From assembly GCF_018854015.1 (NCBI RefSeq), contig NZ_JAAXYO010000154.1, positions 1 to 64,000 on the forward strand: a stretch of DNA of 64,000 bases. The letters run 5' to 3'. Positions 37,401 to 46,400 of the stretch are shown here, piece after piece. A program made the translations under genes and the position numbers. The DNA is from Igneacidithiobacillus copahuensis (GTDB lineage: Bacteria; Pseudomonadota; Gammaproteobacteria; Acidithiobacillales; Acidithiobacillaceae). Numbering within the stretch: the first letter of the stretch is position 1; every line of letters begins with the position of its first letter. The notes beneath the pieces are model-generated. The model did not search any database. It was not told the DNA's origin and saw only the letters and a program-made list of their open reading frames with translations.

Positions 37401-38408
37401 TCACCCAAACAGGGATTGCTGAGCGCCCTGCGCGAAATGCCGGGCCATCTTCGGGTTGATCCAGAGGCACTCCTGACGTTGAGACTTTTGCTGGTCCCTG
37501 TGCAGGGAAGTCATGGCGTAGCGGTCAAAGGTCAGGATTTCCCATCCATGTGGCAACAGAACGTCGTCGTATGCTTCGTGGGGATAGCCGCAGAGGACGA
37601 CATAGCCCTCCAGGTCCAGACAGATTTCCAGCATCCGGATATGGTCCTGGGCGCTCATCTCTCCACCGGCGTAGGTTCCACGGCTGGTTTCGTGACGGAT
37701 GCTCCGGGTTTCCGGGAAGTACGGCGGGTCCAGAAAAAACAGCGTGTCTGGGGAATCGTATTGCGGCAGAATCTGTTGTGCGCAACGATTTTCGATCACC
37801 ACATGGCGCAACCGCTCGGCAATGCCCGGCAGTCCGTCGATGTGGTAGTGCATCCGCTGGCCCTGAGATCGCTGGCTGCTGGTTGCAAAACGGTTTTCCG
37901 TGATGCCCGACTGTCCACCGCCGCTGAAGGTGGCATTTGCAACGACGAAAAATGCCCAGGCGCGCTCCACCTTGTCCATGCTCTGATCTGCGCCTTCCAG
38001 CATCTGCAAGGCCCTCACAAACTCGTCTCTGGCATAAGGCGTCCAGCGCAGGCGATCCAGCAACGAATCACGCAATGATGGCTGCTGCATGACGCGATAG
38101 AAATTCACCAGATCCTGATTGCGGTCATTGAGGACTTCCACGGACATTCGGGGCAATCCCAGGAGCATGGCGGCTGCTCCGGCAAAAGGTTCCACATAGC
38201 ATTGCAGCTTGCGCGGCAGCCGGTGGCCTAGCTTCTTCTGCATCCAGCCCTTACCGCCCAGCCATGGAAAGGCGGTCCTGGCCGGTTCCTGGTAGCGCTG
38301 GCGCACCCCTCGCGGGGTACAAGCCCCTGCCGGGGTGCAAGCCCCTCGCGGGGTGCCAACCCTGGTCGTCTGGTGACACTGTTCCAGAAAATCCATCTCG
38401 ACACTCAT
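37401..38408 (-). CDS. D12-class adenine-N6 DNA methyltransferase (Dam-like)
   Basis: A 335-residue protein with FPWLGGKGWMQKKL (SAM-binding, about 47-60), YVEPFAGAAAMLL (motif I, 71-83) and DTLFFLDPPYFPE with catalytic DPPY at 227-230. It probably methylates adenine in a short target, for protection or to mark island DNA. No restriction enzyme partner is visible. Residues 19-35 consist of an 18-bp repeat insertion (reading TPRGAC and TPAGAC) placed before the catalytic domain. It overlaps the upstream sigma-like gene by 4 bases (ATGA), so translation is coupled. Confidence 0.88.
   Translation of the reverse strand: MSVEMDFLEQCHQTTRVGTPRGACTPAGACTPRGVRQRYQEPARTAFPWLGGKGWMQKKLGHRLPRKLQCYVEPFAGAAAMLLGLPRMSVEVLNDRNQDLVNFYRVMQQPSLRDSLLDRLRWTPYARDEFVRALQMLEGADQSMDKVERAWAFFVVANATFSGGGQSGITENRFATSSQRSQGQRMHYHIDGLPGIAERLRHVVIENRCAQQILPQYDSPDTLFFLDPPYFPETRSIRHETSRGTYAGGEMSAQDHIRMLEICLDLEGYVVLCGYPHEAYDDVLLPHGWEILTFDRYAMTSLHRDQQKSQRQECLWINPKMARHFAQGAQQSLFG
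38303..38356 (+). repeat. Tandem 18-bp palindromic repeats in the methylase gene
   Basis: Three 18-bp units at 38303-38320, 38321-38338 and 38339-38356. The last reads AAGCCCCTCGCGGGGTGC on the plus strand; the middle differs at CTGCC for CTCGC. Each unit contains CCCC-N4-GGGG, able to form a small hairpin. It is the reverse complement (in another phase) of the repeats at 43082-43153, although both host genes are on the minus strand. Confidence 0.9.
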
Positions 38409-39421
38409 TTGCGCACCCCTTGCAGGGCGGTCCTGCGGACGGCAGCATTCCCTTGCGGGGTGCGATCCCCTTGCGGGGTGCTATCCCCTTGGCGCTCTTT
38501 GAGGATCTTCTGCAACCGGGCCGCGTACTGTGCTTCGGTGCGCCGCCAGACGAATTCCTCATCGGGAAGCACATCGAACACTTGCCGGATCATGGATGCC
38601 TTGCGCTGCATGTCCTCCAGTGACAGGTTCAGCATTTCCGCCACATCCGCCTCGTCATGTCGCGTCAACAGATTGAGCAGATTAGCCCAACGCCGGGGAA
38701 TTTTGCTAAAGCGATCCTGTAAAACGGCCATGTCCATCTCCTCGATGAGATTGTCTGTTTCGTCATCATTCACCTGCAGGTTTTCCCAACCGTCGCCTTC
38801 CATGGCGTCCACGAAAATGGGGTCCTGCGCATTGACGCGCGCATCGAAAGTCTCCTGGCTGATCTTGTGCCAGGACCGACGTTCTTTGCGGGTATCGTGC
38901 GGAATGGGAATTACCCGATCATGGGCACCGCACTGGCGGAACCGGGTGTACAGTGACAAATTCAAATACGTCCAGAAAGAATCCGGCCTCCGGCCATCGT
39001 ACCGGGCCACGGCCTGATCGAATACGATCCAGGATTCCTGGTGCAGGTCATCCTCCCGAAGGTTGGGAAACTTCCGGCACGTTTCCTGAATTTTGTACTG
39101 GATCATGCTCTGCACCTTCTCCCAAAGCGCAGTCATACCATCATGACTGGCTCTTGCATCGAACACGTCCGAATCGGTAACAACCCACCAGGGACGATCC
39201 TTGGTGACCGGTTCTGGTGCCCCTGCGGGGAGGTCCTGCGGACGGCAGCAATCCCCTGCGGGGAGCAAATCCCCTGCGGGAAGCAAATCCCCTGCGGGAA
39301 GCAGTCCTGCGGACGGCGATGGTTCCAAAATCCGAAATTCGACGACATCCGCCTCATCGGATGATGCTTCGGACGGAAACTCCATGTTCAGTTTTGCTAC
39401 GTTCAGTTTTGCGCGGGTCAT
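38405..39421 (-). CDS. Divergent sigma-70-like protein of the island
   Basis: A 338-residue protein. Residues 105-165 resemble sigma region 2: FPNLREDDLHQESWIVFDQAVARYDG, DSFWTYLNLSLYTRF, then RVIPIPHDTRKER. Residues 232-282 resemble a region 4 helix-turn-helix: RFSKIPRRWANLLNLL, DVAEMLNLSLEDMQRKASMIR. No region 3 is recognised. It may redirect RNA polymerase to island promoters. Both termini carry in-frame repeats: LLPAGD units near residues 38-57 and GDSTPQ/GDRTPQ units near 313-325. The ribosome site GAGAGGAG is good. A DNA-binding protein with a coincidental sigma-like layout remains possible. Confidence 0.65.
   Translation of the reverse strand: MTRAKLNVAKLNMEFPSEASSDEADVVEFRILEPSPSAGLLPAGDLLPAGDLLPAGDCCRPQDLPAGAPEPVTKDRPWWVVTDSDVFDARASHDGMTALWEKVQSMIQYKIQETCRKFPNLREDDLHQESWIVFDQAVARYDGRRPDSFWTYLNLSLYTRFRQCGAHDRVIPIPHDTRKERRSWHKISQETFDARVNAQDPIFVDAMEGDGWENLQVNDDETDNLIEEMDMAVLQDRFSKIPRRWANLLNLLTRHDEADVAEMLNLSLEDMQRKASMIRQVFDVLPDEEFVWRRTEAQYAARLQKILKERQGDSTPQGDRTPQGNAAVRRTALQGVRK
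38413..38493 (+). repeat. 18-bp palindromic repeats, 3' end of sigma-like gene
   Basis: On the plus strand, units of the form ATCCCCTTGCGGGGTGCT repeat with an 18-bp period at about 38446-38493. They are preceded by GGTCCTGCGGACGGCAGCA (about 38429-38447), which recurs near 39232. They encode the C-terminal GDSTPQGDRTPQ segment. Confidence 0.85.
39232..39318 (+). repeat. 18-bp palindromic repeats, 5' end of sigma-like gene
   Basis: Three units at 39250-39267, 39268-39285 and 39286-39303, the last two identical (AATCCCCTGCGGGAAGCA). They are flanked by GTCCTGCGGACGGC on both sides (about 39233 and 39304). They encode the LLPAGDLLPAGD stretch. Confidence 0.88.
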
Positions 39422-39440
39422 TCAGGTTTCTCCTCTCTGG

Positions 39441-40652
39441 TCAGTTGTCTTTTCCTTTAACGGGGGTCATGAACAAAATCCCAAGGCCGGTACCGGCGGC
39501 AACGCGCACGGTGGGCGGGGTGTCGAAACGGGCTTCGGCAATGGGTACGATGGCATTGCCGACATTGCCTGCGGCTTCTTCCAGGATTTGCCCGTTATTG
39601 AGATCGTTGGATACCACGGCAAAGCCGTTGCCAACGGTGGTCTGCTCATTGGACGATTGCAGCGCCTGATCGAGGCCCTGCAAAAACGCACCGGCAAACA
39701 GCCATCCATACCGGTAGAGAGTGTGATCGTTGACGCTGGTGGCCAGCCCCAGTTCTTCGTTTTTGGGACTGACGGCATAAGCTCCGATGGAATAGGCATG
39801 GCCGTTCCAGGTCATTTCCGAGAAGTTCAGGATGTCAACCTGTTTGACGCGCTTGAACTGGCCCAACAGCCGGGCACCCCGGTACTTGCCGGATTCGATG
39901 GTCGCCAGAATGGGGCCAGGCTCATTGGAATTGACGGCGGAATCCAGCATGGCATAGGCCAGATAACCCGGCTCCGAGTACACCACCGCATGAGGCTTCA
40001 GGGCATTCAGTGCAGCGGAATTGGTTGCTGCCGTGGATTTGGGCAGACTGCTGATACTGGTAACGGCCACCGCCTGATAAGGCGTATTGGCATCGAACTT
40101 CTCGAGTTCATTTTCCATGGACTTGATGATGTCTTTCTCGGCCTTGTCGTTGACTGTTACCGGTCTGGCCTGTGACTCATAGGGATTTTTCACCACCGTC
40201 ACCGGGACAGGCTTGGGCTTGGGTTTTGGTTTTGGCTTTGCCGACTGCACGGGAGCCGTCGGATGCAATGCCGTGGGTGTAGGCAGGTAGGTCTGGCCCT
40301 TTTTCGCGGCTGCCAGCCCTTCGTCGTGATTGGCCTGGGCCAATTGACGGTTGTAGGCTGCGCTGCCTTTATTGCCGCCAGGTGCGCCATGTACGTGGCT
40401 CGCCCGTACCTGATCCGCGTCTGGTGTGGGTTTGGGTGGGCCTTGCAGGAGACGGACTCCACCGACACCGACAGCCGCCACCGCAACGAGGGTCAGGATG
40501 ATGGCCGTCTTGCGGGTTTCCGGGTTGGTGTACCAGCTTTTGGCACTTGCGACGAAAGAATTGGCGTATTTGCCGCGGGCCTTGACCGATGTCGCACCCT
40601 GCTGTGCAGTCTGATTCTGGTCTGCCGACTGCAAGTCATTTTGATCAGCCAT
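39441..40652 (-). CDS. dotG: T4SS core protein DotG/IcmE-like (VirB10/TraO class)
   Basis: A 403-residue inner-to-outer-membrane channel protein. One membrane helix lies at about 49-69, followed by a periplasmic proline/lysine linker (KPKPKPKPKP, about 146-156). The C-terminal VirB10-like domain begins at about 210. LAYAMLDSAVNSNEPGPILATI and GKYRGARLLGQFKR are the hallmark of DotG/IcmE and IncI TraO. ATG 40652 overlaps the dotH stop by 8 bases; the open frame to 40703 lies inside dotH. This places the island transfer apparatus in the MPF-I class. Confidence 0.88.
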   Translation of the reverse strand: MADQNDLQSADQNQTAQQGATSVKARGKYANSFVASAKSWYTNPETRKTAIILTLVAVAAVGVGGVRLLQGPPKPTPDADQVRASHVHGAPGGNKGSAAYNRQLAQANHDEGLAAAKKGQTYLPTPTALHPTAPVQSAKPKPKPKPKPVPVTVVKNPYESQARPVTVNDKAEKDIIKSMENELEKFDANTPYQAVAVTSISSLPKSTAATNSAALNALKPHAVVYSEPGYLAYAMLDSAVNSNEPGPILATIESGKYRGARLLGQFKRVKQVDILNFSEMTWNGHAYSIGAYAVSPKNEELGLATSVNDHTLYRYGWLFAGAFLQGLDQALQSSNEQTTVGNGFAVVSNDLNNGQILEEAAGNVGNAIVPIAEARFDTPPTVRVAAGTGLGILFMTPVKGKDN

Positions 40653-41694
40653 TGTGAATCTCCGTAGTGACGTTGGTCCCGTTGCTGCGCAACAGCACGG
40701 CATGAGACGTAGGCAGAACGTAAGCGTGGACTCCGTTGGCCGACTGCTCTGCAGCGATCCAGGACGGTGCCAGCAAGGTGGCGTGGGTACGAATCCAGAG
40801 ATCGCCGTTCAAAAGCCATGCTCGTGTGTGGCTGTAGGCCGGGGCGTGAGATACGCGCAAGGTTTTGGCGGCGGAAGGCATCGTGCCGTAGAGGGCCTGC
40901 AACAATGCGCGTGTGGTCCCGGCATTGGGAGAGGCGGTAAAAGACGGCGGCAATGCGCCTGGTGCCATGCCGCGCACCCGGAGGATCACCCGGTAAGCCA
41001 CGACCTCATGGCCGTCTTTTATGGGTCCACCGCTGACCAGTTGCACGGGGATGGGCGTATTCAGGCCCTCCAGGGTGAGCAACAGGTTGCTCTGGGCGTG
41101 AGGAAGCAGGTCGGACACCACGATGGTTGGGCTTTGCTTGGCCGTCGTGATGGACTGGACCTTGAAGCGCCCGCCGTCACCCACGGAAGCGGTATTGATG
41201 GGCCACGGCTGGCCCATGCTGTCCACCACGGTCAGGGAGCAGGCGTAGCCCGCCGCCATGTGGATGGTGGGCGTATGCCCGGTATCCGGATCGATGTCAA
41301 TGACCTGGGTAGTGCCTTCCTTGGGAATGACGGGCTGGTTTCCGGCGTCCTGGGTCTTGCGCACCTTGCCGCGAAAATTGACGATCTGCTTGCCTTCCAG
41401 AGGAAGCAACGCCTTTTCGATGCTCTTGAACGGCGGCAATCCGGGAACCGTTTGCACGGATACGCCAGGCGTGGCTGCGCCAGTATCCTGTGGCTTTGCG
41501 CCGGGCACGGCTTGCTGTTGTGCAGTGACCGGACTTCCGCCCTGCTGCGGGACACCATACTGAACGACCGTACCGTCAGTGGCCGCATCTGTCGCGGTCG
41601 CAGCCCTGCCGCCGGGTGCAGCCATGCCGGGCGCAGCCATGCCGGGCGCAGCCCTTTGGGTGATGGCCGGGGGATTGGTAATGATGATGCCCAT
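40645..41694 (-). CDS. dotH: T4SS outer-membrane core protein DotH/IcmK-like (TraN class)
   Basis: A 349-residue protein. The C-terminal two-thirds match DotH/IcmK: TVVDSMGQPWPI, FKVQSITTAKQSPTIVVSDLLPHAQSNLLLTLEGLNTPIPVQLVSG is split across this region, with the RVILRVRG strand after it. Such proteins form the outer-membrane ring with DotG. The N-terminus lacks an obvious signal peptide at ATG 41694; residues 15-30 are repeat-encoded (PGMAAPGMAAPGG). The gene lies 3 bp after dotI in the same operon. Confidence 0.82.
   Translation of the reverse strand: MGIIITNPPAITQRAAPGMAAPGMAAPGGRAATATDAATDGTVVQYGVPQQGGSPVTAQQQAVPGAKPQDTGAATPGVSVQTVPGLPPFKSIEKALLPLEGKQIVNFRGKVRKTQDAGNQPVIPKEGTTQVIDIDPDTGHTPTIHMAAGYACSLTVVDSMGQPWPINTASVGDGGRFKVQSITTAKQSPTIVVSDLLPHAQSNLLLTLEGLNTPIPVQLVSGGPIKDGHEVVAYRVILRVRGMAPGALPPSFTASPNAGTTRALLQALYGTMPSAAKTLRVSHAPAYSHTRAWLLNGDLWIRTHATLLAPSWIAAEQSANGVHAYVLPTSHAVLLRSNGTNVTTEIHNG
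41610..41655 (+). repeat. 15-bp repeats in the dotH 5' region
   Basis: About three 15-bp units of the form GCCGGGCGCAGCCAT on the plus strand. They encode PGMAA on the minus strand. They are shorter than, but similar in base composition and position (near a gene terminus) to, the 18-bp repeats in neighbouring genes. Confidence 0.75.
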
Positions 41695-41697
41695 GAT

Positions 41698-42435
41698 TCA
41701 CTCCTCGATGAGACTGATGGATGAAATGGCGATGGCGTCGGCGTTGACCCAGTTGCCGACGCGGGTCACGATGACGTTGGCCATGTAAGATTTGTCGGAA
41801 AGCCCGTTGGAATTTTCGAGGCGGAAGTGCAGAGGAATCTGGATTTCCCATCCATACCGGCCATTGGGAAGTTTTCCATGCAGGCGGACCACGGCGGTGC
41901 CACTCTGCACGACCGACACCATGAGTTTGCGGGCCACCATGTCTTTGTAGAGGCCATCGGTTTCAAAGCTCTTGATGAAGGCGGCGAAACCGGCTTTCGT
42001 GAAATACTTCCGGTCGGCTTCCAGTCGGCGGCGATAATCCAGCACGTCGAAGTTGAAGATCCCAGTCACGGCCTGCTCGGTCCAGGACAGGACCGTCGAA
42101 TCCGAATCAAACGGGTGGTTGAACGGTACGAGCGGCATGACAGACCCGTTGGGTTCTGTTGCGAAATATTTGTACTGCACTTCGGTGCGCGGAAAGAGGA
42201 AATACAAACCAGCAAAGATCAGGGCGAAGATTCCGATGAGAATTTCCCGCTGATAAGCCATGCGCAGGGCTTTTCCAGCGTGATAGGTGCCCAGGAACTC
42301 CGCTTCCAGATCATTGAAGCGTGGCGGCTGCGCCGGAATATCCGTGGCATCGGCCTTGCCCGGTGTAGCCGTGGCCGGTGTAGCCGTGCCCGGTGCGTCC
42401 ATGGATTTAGTGGGTTTTTTCTTGCGCAAAAACAT
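41698..42435 (-). CDS. dotI: T4SS inner-membrane protein DotI/IcmL-like (TraM class)
   Basis: A 245-residue protein with one membrane helix at about 66-81 after a cytosolic N-terminus. The periplasmic domain has YFATEPNGSVMPLVPF, VLSWTEQAVTGIFNFDVLDYRRRLE and YFTKAGFAAFIKSF, all close to IcmL/DotI. DotI forms part of the inner-membrane platform and is VirB8-like. ATG 42435 overlaps the previous gene by 29 bases. The N-terminus has a short repeat tract (GTATPATATPG, residues 16-26), encoded at about 42358-42390. Confidence 0.85.
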   Translation of the reverse strand: MFLRKKKPTKSMDAPGTATPATATPGKADATDIPAQPPRFNDLEAEFLGTYHAGKALRMAYQREILIGIFALIFAGLYFLFPRTEVQYKYFATEPNGSVMPLVPFNHPFDSDSTVLSWTEQAVTGIFNFDVLDYRRRLEADRKYFTKAGFAAFIKSFETDGLYKDMVARKLMVSVVQSGTAVVRLHGKLPNGRYGWEIQIPLHFRLENSNGLSDKSYMANVIVTRVGNWVNADAIAISSISLIEE

Positions 42436-43495
42436 CCTGCATCTCCTTGTCGTGATGAATCCCCAGCCAGATGGTGCCGTAAAAATCGGCAAAAGTTGGT
42501 GTGACCGGATGCCGGTCGTCGAGGCGATACAGGACCGTGGTATTGACGGCGATGGCCTTTTGTCCAGGCAGGGCTGCGCCCGGCAAGGGGGCTGCACCAT
42601 GCAAAGGGTGCTTCCGGATGTCTGGGATGTGGTGAATTGTTACGGGCAAGCCGCCGGTTTCGGTCGTTTCGTGAAAATCCCGCTCATCCTCGAGCCAGGC
42701 TTGCAGAGGGTTTTTCGCTTCCATGATTTCAATGGCGCGGGGGACGCTGGATGGTTTCAGGGTGGCCACCATCACGATGTGAAAACTGATCCTGCCAGCA
42801 TCGACCGCCGCTTTTACCGATTCGTACCACTTGTGACAAAAGATGCAGTTGGGATCGACGAAGGCATAGAGCGGGGTAGCGGGATTCTTGCCCCAGACAA
42901 AACCCTTGGTGTGCTGGAGATAGAAATCCACCACTTTGGCATCAGGCTGCGCCTGGCGAGGCTGCACCTGGACGGCAGGCTGCGCCGAAGCATCCGGCTG
43001 CGCCAGATGTTCCGATACGGTCTGCAAGTGGACTGGTGCTGCTGGTACGGTTATCGCAGTCTTGTGAATGGGCTGCACCTCGGCAGGGGCTTGCACCCCG
43101 GCAGGGGCTTGCACCCCGCGAGGGGCTTGCACCCCGCGAGGGGCTTGCACCCCGCCAGAGGCTTGCGCCAGACTCATGACAAGGTCCTGTCCCTTGCTCC
43201 CATAGACGGGGCCAACGGCGAATCCGGCGATCTGGCCGTGATACAGAATGATCAGACCATCATGCAGGCTGCCATTGGGATAGCGCATGACAATCGGCTC
43301 GAATGGTCCCTGTTGCTTCTCCACCCGCACTACCCGGACCTTGCCCTCGGTCGCCTGGGACACGGCTTTTTGGGCGGTTTGCAGGCCGATCACGTTGCTG
43401 GGCTGGAAAAAGTGTAAGTCACGAGCAACATATCTAAATATGAAACTGGCCAAGTTCATGATCAGGACGAAAATGATCGTGTTTTGTTTAAGCAT
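42407..43495 (-). CDS. DsbC/DsbG-like thiol-disulfide protein of the transfer region
   Basis: A 362-residue protein with an uncleaved-looking N-terminal anchor (about 6-20), then a DsbC-type dimerisation-like region (about 40-110). The thioredoxin-like domain has FVDPNCIFCHKWYE, CxxC at 217-220. It probably isomerises or forms disulfides in periplasmic T4SS or pilus proteins, as TrbC/DsbC-like partners do in IncI and F systems. The two domains are joined by a linker built from four 18-bp repeats (VQAPRG units, about 116-140) and a further Ala/Pro/Gln-rich tract. It overlaps the upstream giant gene by 8 bases. Confidence 0.78.
   Translation of the reverse strand: MLKQNTIIFVLIMNLASFIFRYVARDLHFFQPSNVIGLQTAQKAVSQATEGKVRVVRVEKQQGPFEPIVMRYPNGSLHDGLIILYHGQIAGFAVGPVYGSKGQDLVMSLAQASGGVQAPRGVQAPRGVQAPAGVQAPAEVQPIHKTAITVPAAPVHLQTVSEHLAQPDASAQPAVQVQPRQAQPDAKVVDFYLQHTKGFVWGKNPATPLYAFVDPNCIFCHKWYESVKAAVDAGRISFHIVMVATLKPSSVPRAIEIMEAKNPLQAWLEDERDFHETTETGGLPVTIHHIPDIRKHPLHGAAPLPGAALPGQKAIAVNTTVLYRLDDRHPVTPTFADFYGTIWLGIHHDKEMQDVFAQEKTH
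43082..43170 (+). repeat. Four tandem 18-bp palindromic repeats in the Dsb-like gene
   Basis: Units at 43082-43099 and 43100-43117 are identical, as are 43118-43135 and 43136-43153 (GCGAGGGGCTTGCACCCC). The two pairs differ at two bases. A decayed fifth unit follows to about 43170. Each holds two G/C-palindromic blocks. They encode GVQAPR and GVQAPA hexapeptides on the minus strand. Confidence 0.93.
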
Positions 43496-46400
43496 GTTTT
43501 GTCCTCAATGTGCGGGTTATGGTCTTGTTTTTCCGTTGCGAGCGGCGCAACGCTTCCTGGGCTTCCGGCCAGGATGCCGGCGCATCCATCAGTGCCGTGC
43601 GCAGATCCAGCTTGGGCAAGGGGTTGGCCAGCCAGTCATCCAGTACGGCCTGCCACAGACGGGCTTCCCTGTCGGTCATGTCCTCATGCCCAAACGTCGT
43701 TTCCGGCCCGTTTTCGTCCAGCCAACGCAGGGCGGCAGATGGCGTCTGGCACTGCCCGGATGCTCCTGGGCTGCCGGAATGGAGCAGGTTCTGCACTTGT
43801 GTGAGCAGATTGCACATGGTTCGCAAGGCATCGTTGTCCGGGAAATCGCCACGATCTACGGCCTGACGCCAGCGCATGCGTTCTTCCATGCCGGTGCGCT
43901 CGACGATTTCCTGATAGAGGGCCTCCATCGCATCACGGGCCATGCCCTCGTGAATACGGGACCGCCACTCCTCCTGAATGGCAGGCAGGAAAACATCCCA
44001 GGCAAAAGGCGGAAACAGCCGGTCGGCATAGATGTCCCCCGGCAGAGGCTGCGGCGGAATCTCTTCGACTCGCAGGGTTTTTCCGTCATCGCTCATGCTG
44101 ATGCGAAATACCGGCTCCAGGCTGGCCATGATCTCCCTGCCCTCGGCGATCAGTTGTTGACGCCGCTGTCTGTCAGGCAATTTGCCGGTCGCAATGGTCC
44201 CTTGCTGCGGCATTTCCTGCATGGCCTTGCGGACAGCCACCCGCAGCCCGGATTTTAAGGGAGAGTCAGGAGAAGTGGGGGCAGCAGCAGTGGCAGTGTT
44301 GCAAGCCGGTGTGCTGTTGCATGCCCCCTTTAATACTATAGGGGGCCTTGCAACAGTTGCCTTTTCCGTATCGTTTCCGTTGGTTACGCTCTCCTGACCC
44401 GTCAGAATCCGGTGATTTTCGGCGTTCTCGGCGTTTTCTTGGTCATTGATTGGAAAACCAAAAAATTCATCAAACAGGTCCATCGTGTGATCTCCATTCT
44501 GGTCAGCATTGACCCCTTGGTGCCGCAAGCCCAAAACGGTTTTTCGTCCCCGGCTGGACTCCACGCTCTGCACCTCTGGAATGGCCGATGGCAGTTGGTC
44601 CATGACCTCGCGGTAATTTTTGTGGCTGAGCGAGAACCCCTGTTTCTGGCAGTCGTCTTTGAGTCTCCGGTAGCTCATGTCCAGCGGGAGGATCTGCGCT
44701 GCCGGGATGTAAGGAAGGTCCGCCTGCATCGCCATGCTGTCCCGATGGGTTGCTATGGCGCGCAATACGGCACGAATGGCCCGGTCGATGCTGATGGCAT
44801 GGGTGTCCATGCCGGTTGCGGACTCGCGCACCTCGTGATAGGTGACACCGAACAGGTTCTGGATGGGCAGCCGGGTGGTGTAGACCACATAATTTTGCGG
44901 CTTGGCGGTATTGGCTCCCCGCAGCCTCCCTGCGGCCTGAACCATTTTCTGGGAGATGCGCCAGCGCAGAAAATGCTCGAAATCGGGATTGTCCTGCACC
45001 ATCGTGCGCACGATTTTGTCGGCAAAAATCTCCGACTGAAGGTGGACCGCGTGGCCCAGGTCCTGACCAAAATCCACATCCGCCCATTGATGGCCAAAAA
45101 TCCTGTTTCTGGCGTCGTATTCCGCCACCAGCACATCCAGACCGGGTTCATCCAGATGCCACTGGATCACCTGGTCGAAGCCGGCCCAGTCGTTGTGGGC
45201 GATGTCATGGGCACCCACCCAGCCGATGCGATCCCGATATTCCGGGCAGGCGGATTTGGCCCATTCGCGCATTTCTTCGGCAAATTCCTTGAAAAACAGA
45301 AACGCGGTTTTGAGGCCTTGAGTCTCGTTGTAGTGCAGGAACTGATCCTGCGCTTTTTTGAGTTCCTTTGCCGGATCGCGATGATAAGCGGCCTTGGTGT
45401 GCTGCTCCAGAATCACCGTGCGTTTCACGCCTTCATCGACGTGGAATCTCATTTTGTTGCTATCCTGCGTGATCTTGTCGATACTGATGTCTGGCGTTGC
45501 AGACCACACGGAAATGGTCAGCTTCCGGATTTTTGGTTTGTCCGATTGCTCTCGACGGGAGATGTCCAGCATGTTCTGCGTGGCGTCCGTCCTGGTGAAA
45601 AACATCACCTTTCCACCGACGACATAGAGGGTCTTGAGTTCCAGGGCTTCGGCAAAATACTCCAGGAATGCCTTGGGAATCGTCATCTGGTGGCTGTCTT
45701 TGCTGGCACGATACGGCTTGTCCGGCAGGGCATTTTCTTTTTTGAGCCATTTCACCGCCTTGATGAAGGCAGCGATATTTTCCTCGTTTTCCGCAAAGAA
45801 TTGCCGTATAGTGACGTTGGTGATTTCGTATCGCGCTTCATCGAGACGATCCTTGAAAAACGCGATACCGTCACGCACTACGCTTAGATAAAAAAGAATC
45901 TTCTCTAATCTTGCGCGTTCCTTTTCGGTTTGTTTGTCTGATCCGGCTTGCGGCAGGTGGTTTATGCGGTTCTGGATGGACCGCATTTTCTTGTTGCTGC
46001 TGCGCAGGACCTGTTCCCGCATTTTCCAGTCGAATTCCCGACTGTCAAAGACTGCGGGATTTTCGTCATAGTGTATGTGTTTTGCACCACTGGAAAGGCG
46101 CTTGTCGGTTTCCGTCGTTCCGTTGGTGGCAACGACGACCGGTTTCTGGTAGCTTTCCAGACGATTGTAGACGCTAGGGCAAGGGAGAAACTGGCTGATT
46201 TTGGCGCTCGTGATGTCTTTGCGCTGGCTGGTCTGGTACGGCCCGACGTGCAAGGCTTCCTGCTCCAGCATCTCTTCCTGTTTTTCGGGGGATTTTGCGA
46301 ACAGTGCCATGGCATGAATGCCGTGAGGGCATTCACGGGTGCAGTGCGGCGCTACCGGATGCCCCTGGGCTGCCAGCGCATTCGGGTACATGTCCCCGGA

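Noticed and set aside
43082..43170. CRISPR array suspected from regular short repeats
   Set aside because: Units are only 18 bp, directly tandem with no unique spacers, lie in coding frame, and no cas genes are present.
44330..44345. T7-like promoter (TAATACTATAGGG)
   Set aside because: Only part of the consensus is present, no phage polymerase is encoded in the window, and the bases are explained by the inverted repeat loop and arm.
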